From Hemerocallis citrina (taxonomy: Eukaryota > Streptophyta > Magnoliopsida > Asparagales > Asphodelaceae): a stretch of 64,000 bases of DNA. The notes below the pieces were generated by a model. The model was not told the DNA's origin. It did not search any database and saw only the letters and a program-made list of their open reading frames with translations. Made by a program: the position numbers and the translations under genes. The stretch spans positions 199,945,173 through 200,009,172 of the forward strand of contig CM030366.1 of assembly GCA_017893485.1 (NCBI GenBank). The letters are read 5' to 3'. Below, piece by piece: positions 11,121-21,867 of the stretch (its first letter is position 1; the number at the start of each line of letters is the position of its first letter).

Positions 11121-11632
11121 CTAATATGGGTTAGATGACGTGGCACCCCATGGGCTGTCAGATCCCCTCAATTCCCGCTCTCCCGTGATCATCATGTCAA
11201 CAGAAGTCCAACGGGCCCTACCGCCTCAGGCCCACAAGCAACGCAAACGGGTCCGACTCGGCCCATCCGGGTCCCAGACCCGTTTACCTCTGCCTATAAA
11301 TAACAGACCCCCTCCACTCTTCTGCAGGTAATAATAACTCTCCTCACTTGAACCCTAGCTGCCCAGTCTCTTTCTTAGTGGCTGATTAGATCGTTGGAGG
11401 GCCTATCGCCAGGATTGCTCCCGGTGTTTCTAGGCTGTGTGCAGGTACATGAGAGTCCGAGCATCCGAGCTGCGAGCATTCGAGCCGAGCCCCCAGCCTC
11501 TACCTCTCGACACCTACACCCGAGCCGGTCCCGCTCCCCACGATCGGTCTGACGCTGGTACTACAGCCTCCACTTCACAAATTACAAGAACTCACACCTG
11601 TTGCCCCCACACCCCAAAAACAAACAGCATCA
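11121..11632 (+). mobile_element. 3' LTR of the Tat-like element
   Basis: The LTR begins TAATATGGG (TG mutated to TA) and ends AACAGCATCA, giving imperfect TGAT/ATCA termini. It contains a TATA box at 11295 and, 90-150 nt downstream, the GTTGGAGGGCCTATCGCC segment that recalls the R-U5 region of Retand/Ogre-type LTRs. The flank begins GCTAG; the partner TSD is outside the window. Confidence 0.7.
11295..11303 (+). promoter_or_regulatory. TATA box of the 3' LTR
   Basis: TATAAATAA preceded by a GC-rich block and followed after about 30 nt by a C/T-rich putative start region. This is the typical layout of the U3/R boundary in plant LTRs. Confidence 0.7.
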
Positions 11633-12352
11633 GCTAGCTTTTGCTGGATGATTCATTAGTGACGGAAAGGAAGATGGAGTACTGTGTTGTGAGAGTATGT
11701 AATAAACAAAAGTGTACATAAATTCTGCTTTCCTTAATTTCATTTCCGGCATTTAGCCAGTGCTGGCATGTTAATTAGTTGGCCTTGTCTGTTGGGTTTC
11801 ATGAACTTTATAATTCTATCTTTTGGTTGTATGTATTATTAAAAAAAATTAATGGAACGTGGGGGACCTTCAATCCACTGCTAATGATTAAAAAAAAAAG
11901 TTGGCCTTGTCTGATGCTAAAATAGGTACTGTTAGTGTTGGAAAATACCAATAATACTGCAGTTGGAAAGTGCTAAACATATCTGAAAAATATGAACGTT
12001 AAATATAAATTGATAAGGGAAGTGATGATTTCGGTTGTTGTTCTGCACTTGGACATGTAATACAATTCACAAAAGATTAATGAAGTAACATGAAGAATTC
12101 ATCCCCCTCCTTTGTCAATCCTGAATTACAAGCTAAGATAACATTAACAAAAAGCTATCTCTTATGGTTTAGGGTTTTCGTGCTTTTCCTAAATCGTTGA
12201 ACCAGTATGAAATTGTTCTGTTTGAAGCCTGACCTGATTGAATCTAGCAATTTCAGAACAAGCTTAAATTGAGGACTATCTCTAAAAGAAATTAGGGGAC
12301 AGATCATTTCCACTATTGCCGTGGAGTTCAATGAGGTGTTCTAAGGCTTTAT
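11633..12352. repeat. Repeat H, copy 1 (uninterrupted)
   Basis: About 720 bp that also occurs as 14613-15086 plus 56484-56766, where LINE1 and the whole nest interrupt it. It is non-coding and includes a short LINE 3' fragment (11792-11898). Identity ends abruptly after GTTCTAAGGCTT. This copy shows the empty target site of LINE1 at about 12071-12089. Confidence 0.85.
11792..11898 (+). mobile_element. 107 bp LINE 3'-end fragment with 15 bp TSD
   Basis: Flanked by AGTTGGCCTTGTCTG at 11777-11791 and 11899-11913. It ends in an A-rich tail after TTAATGGAACGTGGGGGACC, which resembles the 3' ends of LINE1 and of the LINE at 59585-60119. The same insertion is present in H copy 2 (14771-14882), so it predates the duplication of H. 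Confidence 0.82.
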
Positions 12353-12524
12353 TAATCTGGGCAGTTAAGATGGCAAAAAACAAAGATGATCTTATTCTTC
12401 ATGACAAATTAGATAGAAGTTCGAATTTTTTTTTTAGTAGGCTTGCATTGGCGCATCATCTTGGAGTCCTAGTAATGTATCTCATATTAGATATCAGTTA
12501 TTTAATTACCGAACTTTATAGTTT

Positions 12525-12563
<39 letters not shown>

Positions 12564-14612
12564 TATTTTTTTTGGGTGGGGGGGTTTGTTCCTCATGTTT
12601 AATAGTTTCCTTTTATTTGGATAATTTGTCAAGCTGTACGTATGTGTTTGCAAATGAACAGATGGGAAATGGAGCATCCTCTTCCTACACCCTTGGCTTG
12701 ATCCTGAAAATTCGAAGCCTTGGGAGACCCAGGATCGTGGAATAGTAAATTGGGAGGAGAATATATAGATGGAAATTGGAAGTGAATTAATGTATCTAGC
12801 TAGCTAGTATTATAGTATGAGGAGAGTGTATGACCATAGTAAGTTTTTAGTTCCCATACAAATTCCTAATTAGTTGTACAATGTGGAGGAGACGAAGGAG
12901 ACAAATTGTTCAAGTTATATAGGGTGCGTCTGATAAGATTCAACTTGTGTGATTTCGAATCCAGGAAACTATCCAATAAGAGTTTGATAATTGTCGTTGT
13001 TTGATTGATCTGTCTAGTAGGAAGAGCCGAAGAGGCATGTAATTTTTGAATCTAAGGTGACGGACAAGTTAGGAAAAGGGGGCAGAAAAACCACGAAAAA
13101 TATATAAGATAGACAAATTAATATATGGATGAGCTAGCTAGCATCGAAGTACAATATATGTTCTTCTGTTGTTTTTTGTCTGATGAGCATTAAACCCCCC
13201 AAATAGAGAAGACTAGGGATGAGCAAAATATATGTTCCACATATTCCTTTTCCATTTTTCTTAACATAGAAGATAGTAATCTCATATTATATACAAGTTA
13301 CTCACAAATCTTCTAAACTAACTATATGTTAAGACCTTTTACTTCTCATGTTGCTTAGTATTTGTTTTATTATAAAGCACTGCAGCTTCTTAATTCTGGA
13401 TGGTTTGATTGTTTTGTAGTTTCAATCTAGCTGGTTAATTTCTTAAACTGCATGATTTTTATTATAGTTTTTATTTTTGAGATTCCAGATATTAAAGTAT
13501 GAGTAGTCTGTATGGTTTGCACATTATAATACAATCTCCATAGTTGTGCAATGTAATTAAAGGGCACATAATGGAACCAAATTTGTTTGAAATAGGGTGT
13601 GTGTCGAGACAAGGGGGTATTTTGTTGGTTGCGAGAGAACTTCACACAAATTCCAGTTGCATGGGTTGAAAAATTATTAAATCGATTCCATTTTTTAGTC
13701 GCTTAAACAATCCAAGATGGAATTATATCATTGCTGTTGCTTGATGAACACGCTACAGTTAGCGGTATAATTCAACCAAAAAGCTTACATATTTATCAAG
13801 AAGGCTAAGCTGACAGATAAGATGGCAAGTACAAGAATTTATAATTAGGAGTGAATTTCGACCTCATATGATTAAATTATCCAACGGTAGTCATTGCTTT
13901 GAAGATTAAATTAGAAATAGTTTTGTTGTGTCAAAAAAGCAATATGACACTTAGTATTTACTGGTTCACGCATACATGTCCACAGTTCAAATTTTCTCAT
14001 ATTACCAACAATGGGAATTTTCCCAAAACTAAATTGTTAATGCAGAAAATAGATCAATTATCAAATTATATGGCACTTGCAAGGAACAGAAAATACGTAA
14101 CGGAACGAAAAAGACCACATGATTTTGTGCACTGCACATGCTAAAAATTGTAGTAAATATAAATACAGAAGGTGGAATTAAAGTGGCGAGATCAAGATGA
14201 AGCAATAGAAAGGGTTGTGGAGTGTACCAGTTAGCAGTACCATCGTTTAATCAAATGAAACACGAAACAATTTTAGTAGGGTTGGGAAGGAGATGCTTAA
14301 TGAGGTTTTATATACACATGACTGTAGCTAGTCTTTACTCACACACATATATTACTTATTACCTTTATTTTTTATTAAAAAACAAAATTTACTAATACTT
14401 AGCTTGATATGTACTGCATCTTTAGTTAGTTTTTAATAAAAAAGTTTAATTATGTGGAGTAGGACTGTAGGAGCATGACTACCAAAGCCACAAAAATGGA
14501 ATAAGAGCATTGTTTATTAGAGGATGCTATTATGAGACTCGACCAAAACACGACTTTTCCATAAACAAAATTTAGGTTTTTCGGCATACTATCTGTATAT
14601 ATATCACTTCAG
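12353..14612. other. AT-rich intergenic DNA without recognised genes
   Basis: No reading above about 100 codons has recognisable motifs. The longest (12316-12624) owes its length to a T-rich microsatellite. No RNA gene, TSD pair or terminal motif was seen. Confidence 0.6.
12524..12564. repeat. (TTTA)n microsatellite
   Basis: About ten consecutive TTTA units in the AT-rich intergenic stretch. Confidence 0.93.
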
Positions 14613-15086
14613 GCTAGCTTTTGTTGGATGATTCATTAGTGACGGAAAGGAAGATGGAGTACTGTGTTGTGAGAGTATGTAATAAACAAAAGTGTACATA
14701 AATTCTGCTATCCTTTATTTCATTTCCGGCATTTAGCCAGCGTTGGCATGTTAATAAGTTGGCCTATCTGTTAAGTTTCATGAACTTCATAATTCTATTT
14801 TTTTGGTTGTATGTTTTATTAAAAAAAATTTAATGGAACGATGGGGACCTTCAACCCACCGTTAACGATAAAAAAAAAATTAAGTTGGCCTTGTCTGATG
14901 CTAAAATAAGTACTGTTGGTGCTGGAAAATACCAATAAGACTGCAGTTGGAAAGTGCTAAACATATCCAAAAAATATGAACGTTAAATATAAATTGATAT
15001 AGAATGCTCACACAATGGAAGTGATGACTTCGGTTGTTGTTTTGCACTTGGACATGTAATACAATTCACAAAAGATTAATGAAGTA
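14613..15086. repeat. Repeat H, copy 2, left part
   Basis: Matches 11633-12088, including the short LINE fragment (here 14771-14882, right TSD copy at 14883-14897). It ends with the LINE1 TSD AAAGATTAATGAAGTA at 15071-15086, and the other half of this copy resumes at 56484. Confidence 0.88.
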
Positions 15087-16311
15087 GACGGACTAGATGA
15101 GGACCAGTTCCAAAGATTAACGGCGTGCATGCAAGAGATTCAAGACACATACATGAAAGAGAAAATCATGTGGAGGCAGTGGTCGAGAGTAAAATGGCTA
15201 GCAGAAGGGGACGCTAATACTAAGTATTTCCACATGACTGCTAGCATACGACACAGTAACAACTACATACACTCCTTGGATATCGACGGAACCACGGTTT
15301 CAGAAGAGGGAGACAGATTGCTCTGCATGTTCATGCCCACTTCAAGGAACTATTTGGGCAAAATAGGGTAGGGCAATGCGAGTCCAATAAAAACCTATGG
15401 GACGAGTTGCAGGAGGAATACCGAGAAAGGGTTGAGGCTCTACAACAACCGTTCACAATGGACGGGGTTAAGGAGGCAATGTGGGGGATGGGGCAGGACA
15501 AGGCACCAGGACCTGATGGGTTCCCAATATTTTTCTATAAGCAATTCTGGGAGATTGTAAAATTTCATATTATGGACGTTATGAATGCAATCTTTGATGG
15601 CAGCCTTAATTTGGAGAGAATAAATTACTCACATGTTTGTCTAATACCTAAAAAACAAAGCGCTAGGGAGGTGGGAGACTTAAGACCTATCAGTTTGATT
15701 AATTGTTAAGTTAAAATCATCACAAAAGTGCTCGCTAAGAGACTGGAAAGGATAATTTGGGACATTGTTTAGGACTATCAAACTGAATTTATTACTGGGA
15801 GGGATATTCTTAAGGGGGTTGCACTGGTCCAGAAAGTAATTCAAGACACCAAAAGATGCAAGAAGGCTGGGATCATGCTCAAATTAGACTTCGAGAAGGC
15901 CTATGACAAGGTGGAGTGAAATTGCTTATTGGAGATTCTGGAAAGACGAGGCCTCGGGAATAGGTGGATCGGCTGGATAAAGACCGCCAAGGTCAACGTG
16001 TTAGTCAACATGGAACCTGGCAAGGAAATCAGATGGAGGCGGGGACTAAGATAGGAAGACCCACTATCACCGCTACTATTCACTTTGGTGGCAGACGGGC
16101 TGCACAGAATGCTATGCATATAGAGAAAATTGTCTTATCAATGGGCTGGGAATGAGGAGGGGTATTTCCGCAGTTATGAATGTCCAATATGCGGATGACA
16201 CTCTTATTTTTGGTGAGTGCGACATGGCGCAGGCAACATTCTTGAAATGGGGTTTATACCTATTTGAGGAGTGGTCAGGGCTAAAGGTTAACTTCCATAA
16301 AAGCTCCATTA

Positions 16312-17220
16312 GAGCATCCACAGTCGTTCGATGTAAAAAATGGAAAAATGCATATTTTTCCCATCCAATTCGATGAGCATCCACAGTCGTCGAATGGCAA
16401 AAAAAAATGCATAAAGTCGTTAAAAAAGAAATAGACGAAACATGATGTTTCGTCTGTAATTAAAAAAATAATTTAGACTGAGAAAATATTAATAAAAAAT
16501 ACGGGACGAAATATGATGTTTCGTCCCAAAAAGGGAAAAAAATCGGAAGTTTTTTTTTGCAAAAAAAAAATTGCAAAAACAATTTTTAAAAATATTTTGT
16601 AAATAATAATTGCAAAAACAATTAAAAAATTTGCAAACTAAATTTAAAAATTTGCAAAAACAACTTAAAATTTTACAAAATGTGCCAAAAGTTCCAACAA
16701 ACCAGACGACACATCATGTGTCGTCCGGATTTGGTGGAAGTTTTTTTTGCAAAAAAAAATTGCAAAAACAATTAAAAAAAGAAATTGTAATTTTTTTTTG
16801 CAAAAACAATTTAAAAATTTGCAAAATCAATTTATATAATTGCAAAAAAATTTAAAATTTACAAAATTAATTTTTTAAAACAAATTTGGATTGGGACGAA
16901 ACATGATGTTTCGTCTCACATGGGACGAAACATCATGTTCATTCCCACGCTTAAATTCATTTAACGGTTATTTTATTTGGGTTTTTTTTTACTTCGGACG
17001 AAACATCATGTTTCGTCCGATCAATTAAAATAATAATTAAATAATCCAGACGAAACATGATGTTTCGTCTGCTATAATATGCATTTTGCTATATGGAATG
17101 CTATTCTCCCCTTTCTACTGTAGCGATTTTGCCAAAAAATGGCAAAATAGCAGACGACTGTGTGAGCTACAGTAAAAAAAATGAAAAAAATGGCAAATAA
17201 GCAAACGATTGTGGATGCTC
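16312..17220. mobile_element. PIF/Harbinger-like MITE (909 bp) with a palindrome-rich interior
   Basis: The ends are GAGCATCCACAGTCGTTCG and, read inward from the right, GAGCATCCACAATCGTTTGC. They are flanked by a 3 bp TTA TSD (16309-16311, 17221-17223). Removing the element rejoins the LINE1 reading frame (HKSSI to TLLGETGEAG). A second copy of the left terminus starts at 16375, so the left end is duplicated. The TTA target is typical of PIF/Harbinger. The interior is A/T-rich with oligo-A tracts and seven palindromes; there is no transposase. Confidence 0.85.
16433..17071. repeat. Seven palindromes of ~23-27 bp in the MITE
   Basis: Centred at 16444, 16515, 16715, 16905, 16934, 17007 and 17059. 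The core is ACGAAACAT, one base, ATGTTTCGT, extended by matching GG/CC, AGA/TCT or TCGG/CCGA arms. Two have arm mismatches (16515, 16934). One has a changed core, CGACACATCATGTGTCG, in which both arms changed together. Confidence 0.93.
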
Positions 17221-17828
17221 TTACACTCTTAGGAGAAACGGGGGAAGCGGGTAACACAATAGCCGATATTCTTAATTGTCAAATTCAGAAACTACTGATT
17301 AAATACCTGGGATTGCCGATTGGCACCGAAAATATTAGGCGGGTTGACTGAAATGGCCTAATCGAGAAAATAGCTAGCAGACTGGACGGATGGAAAGGCA
17401 AAATGCTCTCAATCGGGGGACGCCTGATTCTGTTTTACACGGTTATTAGCTCAATACTGCTATACTTTCTGTCATTCTACAAAATGCCGATTTGGGTCTC
17501 CAAGAAAATTGATCGATTAAGAAGAAGGTTCCCTTGGCACGGGTCGGGGGAGGGGAAGGGGTACCCACTAATTAAATGGGGTATAGTCTGCAGACGAAAA
17601 GAACTTGGTGGATTAAGAGTAGTCAACATTCGGCAAATGAACCAAGCCTTACTATGCAAGTGGTGGTGGAAACTAAAAGTAAAAACTAAGACTAAATGGG
17701 GCAGACTTATAAAGGCGGCTTACACAAAGAATGGTTGTATGCATCAGAAAGGAAAAAAAATAAGGGGTCGATGTCTGGGTTTTGGCGAGGGGTAACGCAT
17801 ACGAGAGACATCTTCATCTCCGGGGTGA

Positions 17829-18502
17829 GTGAAGAAGAGACTGCGTATGGAGAAATAAGATCGTATGGAGAAATAAGATCAGGAAAGGAGGGAGTGAGTT
17901 TTGGATGGATGATAATCCGTTATCTGTATCTTCATTTGAGTAGTTGATGTATTAGTATGTATTTGTCATCTTGAATTATGTTTGGATTTTGAGTAATAAT
18001 ATTGTAATATGTTCTACTTTGTTTCGTTAATCTATCATTAATGAAGCGATGACACGAGATCCTCTTTTTTTTTGTCAAAAAAAAAAACCGAAGTATATTT
18101 CAATTCTTAATTCAAGAATTTACTTGTTAAGTATTTAACTTGGTAAGTTTATTTTTCAAGTACACTCTAAATTTTAAATATGTGGTTGTGATTTAACTGT
18201 ACTGTTAAATATTGATAAAAAAACCTAAATATGTTGTTGAGTTTTAATTGTAATGTTAAATATTGATATGGCTTCGAAAATGTGTGATTAGGATGGGATT
18301 GATTGTCCACAATTTGGATGTTTTACATTTACATTAACTCAATGACGCGTACATGCTAATCAATTTCTCTACCTTTTAGCATATTTGCACAAGTCTCCAC
18401 AACAAATACATTTGATATTCAACCCCACCCTTCTTTTAGAGAAAAAATATAAACAAATTTGAATAGGTGAAGATGTTCTGCATGCAAGTATCTCAAACTA
18501 TG
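17829..18502. repeat. Segment K1, first part
   Basis: Matches K2 at about 58404-59070. It is non-coding and contains a GTTAATCTATCATTAATGAA element followed by an A-run near 18078, suggesting an old LINE 3' end. An 18 bp unit (GTATGGAGAAATAAGATC) is tandemly duplicated here at 17848-17882 but single in K2. It ends with the LINE2 TSD AAGTATCTCAAACTATG (18486-18502). Confidence 0.85.
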
Positions 18503-19419
18503 ATCAAATCCCCAAACCTCAGATCTTCCTCCTCCAGATCCGTATTCTCCTTCCATTTTTCCCACCCCCTCTCTTCGTTAATCTTGCTCATCTTCAAAAG
18601 CCCTTCTGGCCCACATCCTCAGATTTCTGTCTCCCGTATATCGGAGCATTCCCCCCTATCCTTTGTGCCTTTTTGAAGGTTGTCTCGCTGTGGTCCTGCC
18701 CCTTCTGTTTTCTCTCGGCCGTTTGGAAGGCCGCCTTTTCCTCTTTGGTTGCGACGCTTTCATCGCCGAGTCCTCCTTGCTGCTCCGGCGGTGAGTTTTC
18801 TGTGCTTTTGGGTCGCCTCAGCAACAGTGGGTTTTATAGTTTGCTTGGGTTTGTTCTCCGCCTCCCTGCGTTGCTCCCGTCCTGCCTACCTCTGTGGTTA
18901 TTTTTTCTCAACTTATTAGGTTTTTTTTCAACATTGTTTGCGCTCTTCTTTCGGCGCTTGGACTATTCTTTCTTTTGGAGTGCCGCCGTTTTCTCTCTCC
19001 TGGCGATCTGGCTTGACTGCTCGGCCACCTCTTTGATTCTCATTTAGAAGAGAGGTTTTGGGGAGAGGTTTTTCTCCCTCCGTTCCTGTGGTTGATTACG
19101 GTGATTTTGGCGTTGCTTTCTTCTTACTCTTTTGAGATAAGAGATAGCGCGTTAGCCGTTGGCTTTCTTTTGGGTGTTCGTGCTCGGACAGCTCCCTTGT
19201 TTGAGTTGCGGTCTTATTTTCTCGCTGTATTACAGCCGGTGTTTGTTGCCACTACGTGGTCGGCGGTATTCACGGGCTCCATTACTGTTCCTTCTTCTCT
19301 TCTCTGTGTCTGTGTTGGTAGTGGGCTTGGACTTCTATGGGATCCTCTTGGGTGGAAGTTGTAAAAAAAACAAAAATAAAAAATTTTACAAATAAAAAAA
19401 AATTTACAAATAAAAAAAT
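18503..19419 (+). promoter_or_regulatory. 5' leader of LINE2
   Basis: C/T-rich sequence between the TSD and the first ORF1 ATG. Plant L1 elements carry an internal promoter in this position. No core element can be identified by eye, and open readings here (18673-19047, 19092-19364) show no conserved domain. Confidence 0.55.
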
Positions 19420-21867
19420 ATGCTGTCCTCTGTCTCAGATCCTATGAGGCCATCGGTTTTGGGCCCCCACGAGGTTTTTCCTTCTGTGTTAGTGGAGGAA
19501 TTGACCCGACCCATTAACCAGAAGCTTCCTAGTAGCTCCCCTGCGGCTATTTTCCGCCCATTCCGCTCTCCCTTCCATTCTCAATCTAACTTTTCCTCTA
19601 CCCCTCCTTCCTCCCATTCTCCTATCTGCTTCCGCTGTCTCCAAGCGGGGCATATTAGGGCTTTTTTGCACCGAAAAGATGAAGTGTCTTTTCTGCTTGA
19701 AGTCGGGTCATGCTCGTCATCGATGCTATGCTTTACAACAAATCTTGGGGTTGCCGAGGGGTGGCCCATCTCCGACCAGGTCATTGCAGCTCTCGATTTC
19801 CCCTGGCTGCAATCAAAGTTGGCTGACCAGGTTGCGCGTAGGGCTAAGAGGGCTAAAGTTTCGTCATCTTCTCCTCTTCTCCCTACGCCCCCCGTTTCGT
19901 TGCGCTTAAATTAGGCGATTCATCCCCCTCCTTCTAGGCCTGCTCCAGCCCCTGCACCTTTGGCCAAGGCCCCAGTGACTGTTTTGTTCCTACCTGCTGT
20001 CGAACTCTCCGATAAGATGAGCAGGTTCGAGCACTATGGCACAGTCTCTTTCTCTGGTGGGTCTGTTCCTAACTCTACTTTAGATGCTTTCCTTAGCAAC
20101 TTCTGTAATGTGCAAGATTGGGTATGGGCGGTAGACGTTGTTCAAATGGTGAAGTGGTCATTAATTGCCCTTCGATTAGAAACCTAGAAGCTCTGACGTC
20201 CATTTCCTCCCTCTCTATTGGTACGATCAAAATATCGGTTCGCAAATGGAGGTATCTCTTTCCTTCCCCTCCTCCCCTTATCCCCTTTGATGTTAAAGTC
20301 ACACTACTAGGACTACCACCTTTTTGTGACTCACACCGGGTGGTGGTGGATTTGTCCAAGTGTGTGGGTGAATTGAAGCACATATCTTCCTCGGCTAAGT
20401 TAGCGTCAGGGTGTCTTCAGGTGGATGCGGTGTTTAGTTGCCCTACGGTGAATAATAGAATCGAGGCCTACTCTATTAGAGACCACAAAGCTATTTTTGC
20501 GATTTTGGTCATCTATCTTGACTGCTCTCTTGGTGGGACTTCTTCTGTTTTCCTGCATCAGGAGGGTTCCAAGCCCAAGGTGCAACCTCTACCCCTCCCT
20601 AGCACCTTCGCCGTTGGCACATCGTCTCAGTCGACAACCCCTACTTCTAAATGGAGGTTGGCCCTCAAAGCGACCCCTAGAAAAAACACTCTGTCTCTTT
20701 GCTCTGGGGCTGCTACTCCATCTAAATCTTTCACCTCTCCTTCTAAGGCTCATAACTTGGTCTGGATCAATCCAAACTTTGCTTCGACTAAATCTCTCCC
20801 CCCGTCACAAGTTGATCGTGTTGATCGCCAACCCAAGCTTCCCCCGCATCCTCCTGCCACTGCTCCTCTGGCTTTATGTGAGACTTCATCTAGGTGACAG
20901 CTGCTGATCAATCGAATCTGAGTATGAAGTCGAAGCAATGGCCCAAGTGGGAGGTGAATCCCTCTTTCGCTTCTGACTGGGATAAGTTCCTTTTTGCGGC
21001 TCACGGCACCTCTGTTTCGGGTCCCCCTCTACTCTCTAAGTCTGGCAAAACTTCTTCTGTCCCTTCCCAGAAATTAGATGCTTGGATTGACAAAGATAAC
21101 CTCTTGGAAGAAGAACTGGCCGAGTTGGATCCCTCCCTCTCGCACAAGCTGGTACGCTCTTCACCGTTATCTTTGGAATTCCAATTATTTTTTTCTAATT
21201 GCCGTGTTTCCCTAGTCATGTGCTTATCATTCTTGAGCAATTATTCTCCTTTGTTGGTTAGATTTAACCTCGATTACTGCCTTTCCTCTTTCTGTCATTT
21301 GCATTTTCGGTTCGAGTTTTCGACCTCATTTCTGGCTGGCATTAAGTTGCCGTATCGCAAGAGCCACAATTCTCCCCCCGACCCTTTGCCTTTGCACAAT
21401 GCGTTGAGTCCCTCCCCTCAGCTCTCTCCGTATCGGATTGAGTCGGGCTGCGTTGTAGCGGAGGCTGACTTTCTGGCAGAGCACTCCCCTTCTTATAGCC
21501 AACTCTCTTTTTTTCCTTCTCTAAGGAAACAAATATTCAAGTTATTAAAAAAACAAAATTAAAAAAAAAAGAAAAAGAAGTACCGTTCTCGGTGATTCGT
21601 TCTAGCACTCGCATTCGGACCAATCGAGCGTCCCTGGCTGCTCAGGTCCGTAAATTGGATTTATCTCCGCCTCCTATCTCCCCTAATGGGAAGACCCAAT
21701 TGGGTTCCCTATACCATGTGCATTTTGACTCTTTTTCTAATCTATACATGCTTTCCCTTACTAGGAAAATGGGATTCCTAGTGGATCAGAATAGCTTCGT
21801 TGACTTTGACTCTATCCATTGCCGTGTGGTATCTCGAGCGTTTGAGACTAGTTCCTCCAATGATTAG
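19420..21867 (+). pseudogene. LINE2 ORF1 (RNA-binding zinc-knuckle protein), frameshifted
   Basis: The reading opens at 19420. Around 19630-19735 it carries two CCHC knuckles: CFRCLQAGHIRAF, whose last Cys lies in another frame after a T6 run, and CLFCLKSGHARHRC (C-x2-C-x4-H-x4-C). Further frames hold a conserved middle (20118-20897, e.g. PFDVKVTLLGLPPFCDSHRV) and a tail (20894-21562, 21592-21867). Plant L1 ORF1 proteins bind the element RNA. At least three frame changes are needed to span the ORF. Its stop TAG at 21865-21867 overlaps the ORF2 start codon by 8 nt (ATGATTAG). Confidence 0.78.

Larger units (their letters stand above)
624..11632 (+). mobile_element. 3' part of a Tat-lineage Ty3/gypsy retrotransposon (interrupted by a CACTA element)
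   Basis: Order on the plus strand: decayed antisense ORFs (1095-3886), a minisatellite, a ~114 bp tandem-repeat array split by a CACTA insertion, a polypurine tract and a 512 nt 3' LTR with a TATA box. An antisense ORF and hypervariable tandem repeats between pol and the 3' LTR are known for Tat-lineage elements such as Retand and Grande. The pol genes and 5' LTR would lie left of the window. The LTR-type element ending at 623 is inserted in it. Lineage assignment is from layout and motif memory, not from a pol tree. Confidence 0.65.
15129..17795 (+). pseudogene. LINE1 ORF2 remnant: reverse transcriptase
   Basis: Pieces in several frames carry, in order, the thumb-side motif [15 protein letters not shown] (15129-15371), KAPGPDGFPIFFYKQFW and RPISLINC (15407-15709), LKLDFEKAYDKVE (about 15875-15918), DPLSPLLFTLVADGL (about 16058) and the catalytic NVQYADDTLIFGE (about 16181-16220). 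After the MITE comes LIKYLGLPIGTENIRR and the conserved tail GGLRVVNIRQMNQALLCKWW (17224-17795). These are the known motifs of plant non-LTR RT. Multiple stops and frameshifts make it inactive, although the YADD box is preserved. The endonuclease end is absent through 5' truncation. Confidence 0.88.
15087..17828 (+). mobile_element. LINE1 (L1-type), 5'-truncated, proximal part
   Basis: Starts directly after the TSD AAAGATTAATGAAGTA, which reappears at 56485-56500 after the poly-A end of the distal part (55261-56483). Both parts therefore derive from one insertion. It contains reverse-transcriptase motifs, is interrupted by a MITE at 16312-17220, and breaks off at 17828 where segment K1 begins. 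Its last ~137 bp are repeated at 55261-55391. Confidence 0.88.

Noticed and set aside
16433..17071. CRISPR-like array of palindromic repeats
   Set aside because: Spacing is irregular, the context is eukaryotic, and the repeats lie within a MITE with TIRs and a TTA TSD.
18673..19395. Hydrophobic readings in the LINE2 leader as possible membrane proteins
   Set aside because: Hydrophobicity reflects T-rich sequence; no domain, and the region lies upstream of LINE2 ORF1.
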